From contig JADLFI010000015.1 of NCBI GenBank assembly GCA_020845635.1, positions 1 to 64,000 on the forward strand: DNA of 64,000 nt, given 5' to 3'. The stretch is from Bacteroidia bacterium. Lineage in GTDB: Bacteria > Bacteroidota > Bacteroidia > UBA4408. Below, in pieces: positions 19,896 to 28,039 of this stretch (positions within the stretch are counted from its first letter, which is position 1; every line of letters starts with the position of its first letter). Both the position numbers and the translations under genes were made by a program. The notes beneath the pieces were generated by a model. The model saw only the letters and a list, made by a program, of their open reading frames with translations, ran no database searches and was not told where the DNA came from.

Positions 19896-21488
19896 ATGAT
19901 TAATCGGTTAATTACTATTTATAATAGAACATACAAATATATAAGTGAAATACTTGATAAATATCCTAACTATTCTTTTGGAATAGTTGTTTTGGTTTTA
20001 TTGATACATTTTAGATTTTACGAAACAATTAACCTACCGCCACAAGCAACAGATTTATGGCGGCAATCAGATTGTTATTCTATAGCCCTAAATTATTATC
20101 AGCATGGTTTTCATTTTTTTAAACCTCAGGTACATTTTCAATTTGCTCAGCAAGGGTATGCTGCCGGTGAGTTCCCCATAGTGTATTTTATTGCTGCCGT
20201 ATTATTTAAATTTTTTGGGGTTCATTATTTTTTATTCCGTGGTATTAATGTTATTATTTTTTTAGCCGGCATTTATTGCCTATTTAGGTTGTTTATTAAA
20301 CAGACTCAAAATACCATATTTTCATTATTGGTCATTACCCTGTTTTTTTGCAGCCCGCTTATTTTCTTTTATGCCAATAATTTTATGTGCGATACTTCGG
20401 CATTGAGTTTTAATATTATGGGGCTTTACTTTTTTATGCAATTTTTAGAACAACCTAAGAAAGGCTACCTTACACTAAGCGCTATATTTTTTTCTTTAGC
20501 AGCGTTGCTTAAGGCTAATGCTATTATTTTTCCAATTGCTATTGTGGGAGCTGTTATTTATAATGTATGGTTAGCTAAAAAGAAATCGGAATACTTTGTT
20601 GTTTTAAGCACATACAAAATAACCATTTTAGTATCATTGCTGCTGGCTGTAATAATGGCAAGCAGTTGGTATTTATATGCTATAAGGTTTAATGCATCTA
20701 ACGGAACTGTTTTTTTTGGAACTCGTGCTATGCAAGGTTGGCCGCTGTGGGAAAACAACTGGGCAGAAATAAAACCTACGCTTATTTATTTTAAGAATAT
20801 TTATTATGATCAGGCACTCCTTTCGAATTTAATGTTAACCTTTTTGTCGGTTGTGTTTGTTGTGCTTTATTTTAGAAAAATAGATTCTTTCTTATCTACT
20901 TTATGGATATTGGTATTTATTGGTTTATTACTTTTTGCCATTTATTTTTTTAAGGGCTTTGTTGAACAGGAGTATTATGTGGTTAATACGGTTATATTTC
21001 CAATATTATCTATGATGATAGCCTACCCACTAATGGCAAACATTAAGTTAAGCGTTTTTATTAAACAAAGTTTGCCTTTGGCGGCTTTATTCTTGGCTTT
21101 GCTTGGAATATACAAAGGCAAGAATATGTATAAAATGTACTATAAAAAAGGATGGCGTATGCATAAACTTATGGCAGTGTATTACGATAAGGGCTTGAAT
21201 GATGCCCTTATTAGGCATGGTATAGATAGTAACGACAAGGTAATATCATTAACCGATAATACACCTAACGGAACATTAGTGATGCTAAACCGAGCAGGGT
21301 GGTCGGGGTTTGGGTTTGCCAGAAATTCACCTTTTTTGAGCAGCGATTTTGAATCGAAGATTAAAATGGGAGCTTCTTATTTAATTCTTAATGATACACT
21401 TTTGTTGCAAAATGATGTGGTTAAGAAATATACCCAAAAATTTATAGGCAACTATAAGGAATTATATTTTTATTCGCTAAAGGAGTAG
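19896..21488 (+). CDS. Polytopic membrane glycosyltransferase (GT39/PMT-like)
   Basis: A 530-residue integral membrane protein with roughly ten hydrophobic segments. The first runs at about 28-38 and is followed by a large loop. That loop carries ATDLWRQSDCYSIALNYY, an acidic motif of the type used by GT-C fold enzymes (ArnT/PMT class) that transfer sugars from polyprenyl phosphate donors. The C-terminal 110 residues are soluble, with a Gly-rich patch (NRAGWSGFGFARNSPF). The acceptor (lipid A, protein or glycan) cannot be told. It stands alone, with mdh divergent upstream and an AT-rich gap downstream. It could serve T9SS cargo or LPS modification, but there is no direct evidence. Confidence 0.7.
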   Translation: MINRLITIYNRTYKYISEILDKYPNYSFGIVVLVLLIHFRFYETINLPPQATDLWRQSDCYSIALNYYQHGFHFFKPQVHFQFAQQGYAAGEFPIVYFIAAVLFKFFGVHYFLFRGINVIIFLAGIYCLFRLFIKQTQNTIFSLLVITLFFCSPLIFFYANNFMCDTSALSFNIMGLYFFMQFLEQPKKGYLTLSAIFFSLAALLKANAIIFPIAIVGAVIYNVWLAKKKSEYFVVLSTYKITILVSLLLAVIMASSWYLYAIRFNASNGTVFFGTRAMQGWPLWENNWAEIKPTLIYFKNIYYDQALLSNLMLTFLSVVFVVLYFRKIDSFLSTLWILVFIGLLLFAIYFFKGFVEQEYYVVNTVIFPILSMMIAYPLMANIKLSVFIKQSLPLAALFLALLGIYKGKNMYKMYYKKGWRMHKLMAVYYDKGLNDALIRHGIDSNDKVISLTDNTPNGTLVMLNRAGWSGFGFARNSPFLSSDFESKIKMGASYLILNDTLLLQNDVVKKYTQKFIGNYKELYFYSLKE

Positions 21489-21851
21489 CATATTATTATT
21501 TATTTTAGTCACAAAATTTTTTAGTTGAGATTACAGTGATATGAACAGAATACTCAGGCTCGCAACTATTATTATAGGGTGTATATATTTTATTGTAAGA
21601 TAAAGATAATAAGCACATCGCAAGATAAAACACTAATAAAACCCCATCCTGTATTTTTTTGCAACAGTACTCCCAAAGCTGTTCAGTGGAGCCTAGTATA
21701 AGCTTTATTCAATCTACCTGAGGCACAGGCACAGGGTTAAATCGAAGCAGATCCTCTACTAATCCTTATATGTTAGAGGCTTGTGTTCCTTTGTTAACCA
21801 TGTTGTTTTTCAAATCTATTATCCTTTTTGAAGTCTATTTCAAGTTGCTAT
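21489..21851. other. Intergenic gap with repeat copy 1
   Basis: This 363-bp gap holds the first copy of the direct repeat (21672-21750) and no supported gene. No clear terminator for the upstream glycosyltransferase gene is visible. Confidence 0.6.
21672..21750. repeat. Direct repeat copy 1 (about 80 bp)
   Basis: The segment beginning CCAAAGCTGTTCAGTGGAGC and ending ATCGAAGCAG recurs at 22382-22462 in the same orientation. By eye there are about eight differences plus a small gap. The two copies flank the small gene at 21852-22238. Confidence 0.8.
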
Positions 21852-22238
21852 TTATTTAATAATCAGCTTCCCTTTCTTTACTGTTATCTTTTTAAGTATA
21901 TCTTTCAACTCGTCCCATTTTTGTTTGCTTGGGTTAATTTGAATTTCATATATGTCACTTTCAATTGTCAGTATAAAGCTGTTTTTTGATAAAATAATTT
22001 CAAAGTCGTCTAACTCTCCTGATTTTTCAAATTCAGATGTTTCAAAATAATAAAAGTCCTCCTCAAATTCATCTTCAGGATAAGTTCTTTGAAGCAATAT
22101 ATATTGTCTTAATGAATTTAGAATTTCTTCTACCGTCATATTTTTATCATAATTGTTTTGTACTTTTCTGTCAGACAGAGTAATTGTACAACCTAATTCC
22201 TCATCATTTATAGATATTTCTTTACATTTAAATTTCAT
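21852..22238 (-). CDS. Orphan acidic hypothetical protein between direct repeats
   Basis: I do not recognise a family. The 128-residue protein is acidic in the middle (YPEDEFEEDFYYFE, about residues 53-66). It has predicted beta strands near the C-terminus (NSFILTIESDIYEIQI) and a basic end (KKGKLIIK). There is no signal peptide and no membrane segment, so it is probably cytosolic. A promoter-like TACTTTTG lies about 117 bp upstream on the same strand. The gene lies between two copies of an 80-bp direct repeat in an otherwise gene-poor 1.3-kb stretch, which suggests it arrived as a small cassette. Small acidic proteins in such places are sometimes immunity or anti-restriction proteins, but nothing here shows that. 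Confidence 0.65.
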   Translation of the reverse strand: MKFKCKEISINDEELGCTITLSDRKVQNNYDKNMTVEEILNSLRQYILLQRTYPEDEFEEDFYYFETSEFEKSGELDDFEIILSKNSFILTIESDIYEIQINPSKQKWDELKDILKKITVKKGKLIIK

Positions 22239-22354
22239 TTCTTGATTTGTTGTCGGTTGGGTTTTATTTACGAGTTTGTTCTCTACGCCTACCTACAACG
22301 GCAGTCTCTGAAAAACTCATAGTAACTAACACAAGCTGTTTAATACTTATAAAA

Positions 22355-22362
22355 CAAAAGTA
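22355..22362 (-). promoter_or_regulatory. Promoter -7 element upstream of the orphan gene
   Basis: TACTTTTG on the minus strand matches TAnnTTTG. It would give a leader of about 110 nt before the ATG at 22238. Confidence 0.4.
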
Positions 22363-22381
22363 CAAATAAAAATGACAAACT

Positions 22382-22462
22382 TCCAAAGCTATTCAGTGGA
22401 GCCAAGTAGAAGCTTTATTCAATCTACCTGAAGCAGGTAGGCACAGAATTAAATCGAAGCAG
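22382..22462. repeat. Direct repeat copy 2 (about 80 bp)
   Basis: Second copy of the repeat at 21672-21750. This copy contains a perfect 7-bp inverted repeat, CTACCTG-AAG-CAGGTAG (22424-22440), that is interrupted in copy 1. It looks like a small structured intergenic element. Confidence 0.8.
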
Positions 22463-22847
22463 AACTCGGCTTAATGAGTATATGTAATGGGTTGAATTTT
22501 TATAGGTTTTAGTCCAACAGTTTGTTCAGTTCGCATTTATGCCGTTGTCCAATACAATTTGTCGGGTTTTTGTCTTGTCCTAAAACGCACATGTTAAGCA
22601 CATTCAAAGTATACAATTTGACAGTTTTGTGCTAAGACCCGCTGTTTCGGGCATCTGCTAACAGTCCTTACAATAAATTGGCGGGTAATGCCGAAGATTT
22701 GGAGTTCAGCACTCTTTTTTAACTTTGCAGTAGATTGACAAGTGATGCACATCAACGTAGTTACCTACTCGACAGCATTATCCGCTTCAATCTCAAAAAA
22801 AATTTTCATTTAATCTTTGGCCTTAAATATAACTGCATTTGATATAA
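22463..22847. other. Gene-free stretch with an unpaired forward promoter
   Basis: No supported coding region is present. On the plus strand TTTG (22698-22701), an 18-bp spacer and TAACTTTG (22720-22727) form a good Bacteroidota promoter, but no forward gene follows. A transcript would run into the 3' end of the convergent YCF48-type gene. It may be a small RNA start or a relic. Confidence 0.4.
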
Positions 22848-25800
22848 CTACTTCAACACACTCACTCTTTGATGGTAAACTCCGCTTATTGATTGCACGG
22901 AAACAATATAAACGCCTGCGCTGAATGTTTTGGTATCTACATCCAAGGTGTTATTCAAAATAGTTTTATTCTTATAAATTATTTCGCCTGCTGCATTAAA
23001 AATGATTATCCGGGCAAAGTTTTCATTTGTATTTAAAGTAATGTGTAATACATCAAGAACAGGGTTGGGCGAGATTAACACACCTGTACTATTTGTTTGG
23101 TGTGTAAGTCCATTAATATTTACTACAAAAGGATTTGACATTGCGATGCATCCAGAAGCATCAGTTACTTCCACAGTGTAATCGCCATTCATTAAAGGCA
23201 CATAACTTATGTTTGTAGCGCCAGCTATGATATTTCCTCCTTCATACCATTGATAGGTACTTGCGCTTGTTGATGTTAAGCTTGTGCCATCAAAAGAAAC
23301 TGTTGGGGTGTTTGGGGTAGGATATATATCAACATTAATATTGCTGCTTGCCGTACACTGATTACTATCGGTAACGGTTGCAGTGTAACTTATGTTTATT
23401 GTAGGACAAGCTGTAGGATTAATAACAGTACTATCATTGAGTGTTGATGCCGGACTCCAGCTAATTTGTAAATTTCCTCCAACTATTGGCAGGAGTGTTA
23501 CACAAGCATTTTCGCATACCGATGTGTCTGATGCAAAACTAATTTGAGGTAAAGGATTAGAGTTAATAGTAATACTATCTGTACCTGCACATCCTGTTGC
23601 ATCTGTAATAGTTAAAAAATAAGTAATATTATTACTAATGGTGGCTGTTGGGTTTGCAATAGTAGGGTTGTTTAAGCCTTGACTTGGCGACCAAATATAA
23701 TTATATCCTGCTGGTGCATTTAATTGCAAACTTGAGTTTGCACAAACTGTTGTATCATTAGCCAAAGTAAGCGGCAATACAACCAAAATACTTGCTGTAA
23801 ATGTATTTGACAAAACAGGTAAAGTGTTGGCACAATTCAGGTTAGATATCATACTTACCTGCACTATATCTCCATCTTGTAATGAATTTATTACTAAAAG
23901 ATTTGAATTATTGTTGATGATATTTCCATTGATGGTCCAAGTATAAATTGGATTTAAACCTCCGGCAAAAGGTGAGGCACTTAAAGATAGCATACTGCCA
24001 GCACAAATTGTTCCATTGGCACTGCTGTTTAAAGTAACACTTGGTGTAAATGAAGATTGAATAGTTATATCATTACCATTATAAACTCCAATAGTGGCAG
24101 GATCGGAGGCAATTACTCTTACTCTGTAATTGCTACCGCTCACTGTTCCAAAAGGAATAGTTGCAGTAATAATGCCCGATTGATAAGCAGAGGGAGTAGC
24201 AGTATAAGTTCCAATATTAACAGGGTTTGCAAAGCTCCCCGAAGCATCGCTTAATTGTGCGGTAAATGTGTTTGTTACACCATAAAAACCCCTAGCATAG
24301 TAAGCAATAAAAATATTACTTCCAGCACAATAAGTATTGGTTGAAGTATAAGTTCTATAAATTTCTCTTTGTTCTGTTTGATGAATTATTCCGTTTAGGC
24401 CTCCCACACAGTAACCATAAGTGCCACCATCGGTCATGCTGATACTGTTCATAGTCCAGTTATTTGCCAAACAAGCTGTTGGAATAGTGCCAACAGTTTT
24501 ACAACTATCTAATGTAATATATTGGGTTGTGCTTTTTGCAAAATAGCCCACACTATCATTGGCAAACCACATTTCCTCAATGGCCGCACCAACAATTGTA
24601 TTATTAGTTTGATTCCATGTTAAACCACCATCAATGGTAAATAATATTTTGCCGAAAGTGCCAGCACAATATCCCAATGAATCATTGGTAAAAATTATAT
24701 CCTGTAAACTGCTTGCAACTGCCGAAGTATGCTCACTCCAGGTTAATCCTCCATTGTAGGTACTTACAATTTTATTGCTTCCGGCTATAAAACCTGTGTC
24801 TTCATTTAAAAACCATATCGCTCTGTAGGCATCTGGTTCTCCTGTGCTTATTGAATCCCACGTTTCTCCTGCATCATTGGTTTTAAAAACAAAGCCACCG
24901 CTTGCGGAAGCAAAGCCTATATTGTCATTAATAAAACTTATATCTGTAAATCCTCTTAAAGTATTGGTGGTTTTTAAAATCCAATGCTCTCCTCCATCTG
25001 TTGTTTTCATCATTCTTCCACTATCGCTGCAAGCAAAACCAATGTTATTATTGATAAAATAAAGTTTATTAATAATACTTGGAAAAGCTTTAGTTTGCTG
25101 AAAATAACTTACCCCTCCATTTTCTGTTTTGAAAATTTTTCCTTCTTTGCCACCGATATAGGCAGTATCTTTATTGGTAGCAAACACGGTAAAAAGTTCA
25201 GTCCCCAATCCAGTAATCATGTTTTTCCAAGTTAAGCCGCCATCCACTGTTTTATTTATTTTGCCTAGGTCTCCACCAATATATCCGGTATTTACATCAG
25301 TAAAATAAATGGCATAAAAAGTATCGTAAAGTCCATTTAATGTTGTATTGTTATGCCATGTTAGGCCCGCATTTGTTGTTTTGTAAATGCCTTCTCCACT
25401 AACACTTAAAAATCCTGTATTTAAGTCGGTAAAAAATATTCGTAAAATAGGATAGGAAGCACCTGTGATTACTGAATTCCAGGTTAAACCACCATCAACA
25501 GATTTAAATAAATTGTTACTGCTTGATAAATAGCCTGTATTGGCATCTACAAAGAAAATATCATTAATACTACCAGCCCCTGTGGTTATTACACTCCAAG
25601 TGTTTCCTCCATCGGTGGTTCTTAAAATTTGTCCATTTCCACAAGCAATAAAACCAAGATTATTATTGGCAAAAAATATTCTTCTTAAAGCAACAGTAAC
25701 GCCACTTGCAATTGTTTGCCATGTGCTACCTCCATTGGTTGTTTTTCTTAAAATACCATTATTACCTATCACAAAACCATTATTTACATCTTTAAACCAA

Positions 25801-26171
25801 ATGTCGTTATTGCCGGAGCCTACTCCTGAACTTTGTTGCACCCATGTGGCACCTCCATCGGTAGTTTTTCTAATATCGGACGATGAGCCTGTAAACCATC
25901 CTGTTAATTGATTTACAAAATGTACTGCATTAATGACACTTGTGTTGCCTGTATTCATACGCACCCAATCTTTACCCTCGTTGATTGTTTTATATAAACC
26001 ATGACTTACCGTACAATTTCCTATGCCCGATGATTGAAAAACCGCGTAGCCATGATACCTATCGGTAAAAGTAATATCGTCAATGGTGGTACCTGCCGGA
26101 GTGGTTACGCGCCATTGCGCATTCAATATTGTTGAAAATAAGCTTAGGCAAATTAATAGTTTTAATTTCAT
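22848..26171 (-). CDS. Secreted YCF48-type beta-propeller protein with type A T9SS sorting domain
   Basis: The start at 26171 (MKLKLLICLSLFSTILNAQ) is preferred over 26201 because it begins a clean signal peptide. About twelve YCF48/BNR-like blades follow, each marked by a KTTDGGxTW-type motif after about 45 residues. They suggest one or two beta-propellers over residues 20-560. Ig-like and PKD-like domains occupy about 590-1020 (YIWSPSQGLNNPT, YTATVTDSNQC). The last 75 residues form a type A sorting domain (LISPNPVLDVLHI, FSAGVYIVSV, QRVSVLK). By family the protein crosses the outer membrane through T9SS. The target is unknown; the gene has no close partner. Confidence 0.87.
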   Translation of the reverse strand: MKLKLLICLSLFSTILNAQWRVTTPAGTTIDDITFTDRYHGYAVFQSSGIGNCTVSHGLYKTINEGKDWVRMNTGNTSVINAVHFVNQLTGWFTGSSSDIRKTTDGGATWVQQSSGVGSGNNDIWFKDVNNGFVIGNNGILRKTTNGGSTWQTIASGVTVALRRIFFANNNLGFIACGNGQILRTTDGGNTWSVITTGAGSINDIFFVDANTGYLSSSNNLFKSVDGGLTWNSVITGASYPILRIFFTDLNTGFLSVSGEGIYKTTNAGLTWHNNTTLNGLYDTFYAIYFTDVNTGYIGGDLGKINKTVDGGLTWKNMITGLGTELFTVFATNKDTAYIGGKEGKIFKTENGGVSYFQQTKAFPSIINKLYFINNNIGFACSDSGRMMKTTDGGEHWILKTTNTLRGFTDISFINDNIGFASASGGFVFKTNDAGETWDSISTGEPDAYRAIWFLNEDTGFIAGSNKIVSTYNGGLTWSEHTSAVASSLQDIIFTNDSLGYCAGTFGKILFTIDGGLTWNQTNNTIVGAAIEEMWFANDSVGYFAKSTTQYITLDSCKTVGTIPTACLANNWTMNSISMTDGGTYGYCVGGLNGIIHQTEQREIYRTYTSTNTYCAGSNIFIAYYARGFYGVTNTFTAQLSDASGSFANPVNIGTYTATPSAYQSGIITATIPFGTVSGSNYRVRVIASDPATIGVYNGNDITIQSSFTPSVTLNSSANGTICAGSMLSLSASPFAGGLNPIYTWTINGNIINNNSNLLVINSLQDGDIVQVSMISNLNCANTLPVLSNTFTASILVVLPLTLANDTTVCANSSLQLNAPAGYNYIWSPSQGLNNPTIANPTATISNNITYFLTITDATGCAGTDSITINSNPLPQISFASDTSVCENACVTLLPIVGGNLQISWSPASTLNDSTVINPTACPTINISYTATVTDSNQCTASSNINVDIYPTPNTPTVSFDGTSLTSTSASTYQWYEGGNIIAGATNISYVPLMNGDYTVEVTDASGCIAMSNPFVVNINGLTHQTNSTGVLISPNPVLDVLHITLNTNENFARIIIFNAAGEIIYKNKTILNNTLDVDTKTFSAGVYIVSVQSISGVYHQRVSVLK

Positions 26172-26512
26172 AGTAATGCATTTGGGTTTGCAAGAATCCA
26201 CATGGTTATTGTTTTTATTTTTTGTTTCATTATGTTTTTTATTTGAATGTTAATTTCCGTTCGTTAAACTTACTTCAACCATGAGTCTGTCTAACAACCA
26301 ACTTTACCGTTAATTTCCTTAACAAAACTATGCATTTATTTCAATTTAGAGCAAAAAAAGCATTTTTTTCAAAACTCTGTTTGCGATGATTTAAAAATAT
26401 AAAGTCGCAATATAGCTTGTCGGAAGTGAGAAATAAATGCAAGCTGTCTAAGGAACTTTTTGAGCAGGTTTTGTTTGCACAATTTACTGCCAAAGTTTTT
26501 GAAAATCGGATA
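26172..26512. other. Intergenic gap between YCF48-type gene and murA
   Basis: This 341-bp AT-rich gap separates two minus-strand genes. I see no convincing gene, RNA or terminator. A short forward frame from 26330 is interrupted by TGA after 19 codons and is not supported. Confidence 0.5.
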
Positions 26513-27820
26513 TTACGGAATACGTTTAATCTTTGCTCCAATAGCATTTAGGCGTTCATCTATTCGCTGATATCCTCTGTCTATTTGCTCTATATTTGAA
26601 ATAACGCTTTTGCCTTCGGCACTCAAAGCAGCTATCAATAAGGCCACGCCCGCTCTGATATCCGGTGATGACATAGATATTCCTTTTAGTGCATGATGAT
26701 TATTTAACCCTATAACGGTGGCGCGGTGCGGATCACACAAAATAATTTGGGCACCCATATCAATAAGTTTATCTACAAAAAACAAACGACTTTCAAACAT
26801 TTTTTGGTGTATCAATACACTCCCTTTGGCCTGTGTAGCTACTACCAAAGCTATACTTAGTAAATCGGGTGTAAAGCCGGGCCAAATGGCATCTGCAATA
26901 GTCATAATTGAGCCGTCAATAAAAGTATCAATCTCATAACTCTCTTGTGAAGGTATATATAAATCGTCTCCGCGTAGCTCCATTTTTATCCCTAACCTAC
27001 GAAAAACATCAGGGATAATACCCAACTCTTGATAGGCTACATTTTTGATAGTAATTTCTGACTGAGTCATGGCTGCTAACCCAATAAAGCTACCTATCTC
27101 TATCATATCGGGCAACATACGGTGTGTAGTACCTCCAAGATAATCAACCCCTTCAATGGAGAGCAAATTACTGCCAACTCCCGAAATTTTGGCTCCCATA
27201 CGATTAAGCATTTTGCATAATTGCTGTATGTAAGGCTCGCAGGCGGCATTATAAATAGTGGTTGTTCCTTTGGCCATTACGGCTGCCATTATAATATTTG
27301 CTGTTCCGGTAACAGAAGCCTCGTCCAGCAACATATAGCAGCCCTTCAAATGCTTGGCCTCAACTTTATAAAAACTATCATTGTCATCATAAGTAAAATC
27401 TGCTCCCAGTTTCTGAAAGCCTATAAAGTGAGTATCTAATCTCCTTCGACCTATTTTATCGCCTCCCGGGCGCGGAATATAGCCTTTCCCGAAACGTGCC
27501 AACAAAGGCCCCACAATCATAATGGAACCTCTAAGCGCCCCTCCTTTTTTCTTAAACTCATCACTGTTCAAATAATCAACATTAACATTATCGGCCTGAA
27601 ATGTATATTCCTCATAACCTGACTTTTCGACCTTAACCCCTAAGCTTTGAAGCAATTGAATAAGTTTATTGACATCAACAATATCAGGAACATTAGATAT
27701 TGTAACTTTTTCGGGAGTAAGCAATACGGCACAAATAATTTGTAAAGCTTCATTTTTTGCTCCTTGCGGTATAATGTCTCCTTTAAGACGTGTACCTCCA
27801 ATAACTTCAAATACTGACAT
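26513..27820 (-). CDS. murA: UDP-N-acetylglucosamine 1-carboxyvinyltransferase (MurA)
   Basis: First committed step of peptidoglycan synthesis, adding enolpyruvate from PEP to UDP-GlcNAc in the cytosol. The 435-residue EPT fold includes the substrate Lys/Asn pair in AKNEALQ (21-27) and the loop LRGSIMIVGPLLARFGKG. The residue corresponding to E. coli Cys115 is Asp121 (PRPGGDKIGRR). Cys115 is the site that fosfomycin alkylates. Asp at this site is known from some other bacteria and makes the enzyme insensitive. The C-terminal half is normal (SSPDIRAGVALLIAALSAEG, DRGYQRIDERL). The gene is monocistronic, with a gap of about 220 bp to its upstream neighbour. Confidence 0.96.
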   Translation of the reverse strand: MSVFEVIGGTRLKGDIIPQGAKNEALQIICAVLLTPEKVTISNVPDIVDVNKLIQLLQSLGVKVEKSGYEEYTFQADNVNVDYLNSDEFKKKGGALRGSIMIVGPLLARFGKGYIPRPGGDKIGRRRLDTHFIGFQKLGADFTYDDNDSFYKVEAKHLKGCYMLLDEASVTGTANIIMAAVMAKGTTTIYNAACEPYIQQLCKMLNRMGAKISGVGSNLLSIEGVDYLGGTTHRMLPDMIEIGSFIGLAAMTQSEITIKNVAYQELGIIPDVFRRLGIKMELRGDDLYIPSQESYEIDTFIDGSIMTIADAIWPGFTPDLLSIALVVATQAKGSVLIHQKMFESRLFFVDKLIDMGAQIILCDPHRATVIGLNNHHALKGISMSSPDIRAGVALLIAALSAEGKSVISNIEQIDRGYQRIDERLNAIGAKIKRIP

Positions 27821-28039
27821 TTCTTTTTAATTATTATGATTGCACAAAGATTTAAAATTGGTTGAAGAAAAAAACAATTTTGGTTTTATGTTTTTAACTG
27901 TGCATTGTGGATTATTATAGGGGAATTATTAATTCTTGAAATAAATACTCAAACTAACTTCATACAACCTGTATGAAAGCTAATTTTCAAATAGGTTGTA
28001 GCATAAAAGTCAGCTTAGCGCTACATAAAGCACGAATCC

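Noticed and set aside
22560-22700. Possible integron attC-like site (GCTAAC and TTGTGC words) downstream of the orphan gene
   Set aside because: The inverse core and core sites do not pair convincingly and no integrase is in the window.
26341-26547. 68-codon minus-strand frame starting inside murA
   Set aside because: It shares the murA 3' end in another frame, its product has no recognisable pattern, and no promoter-like motif precedes it.
26330-26570. Forward frame MHLFQFRAKKAFF... possibly a decayed gene
   Set aside because: TGA interrupts it after 19 codons and it runs into murA on the opposite strand. There is no family resemblance I can support.
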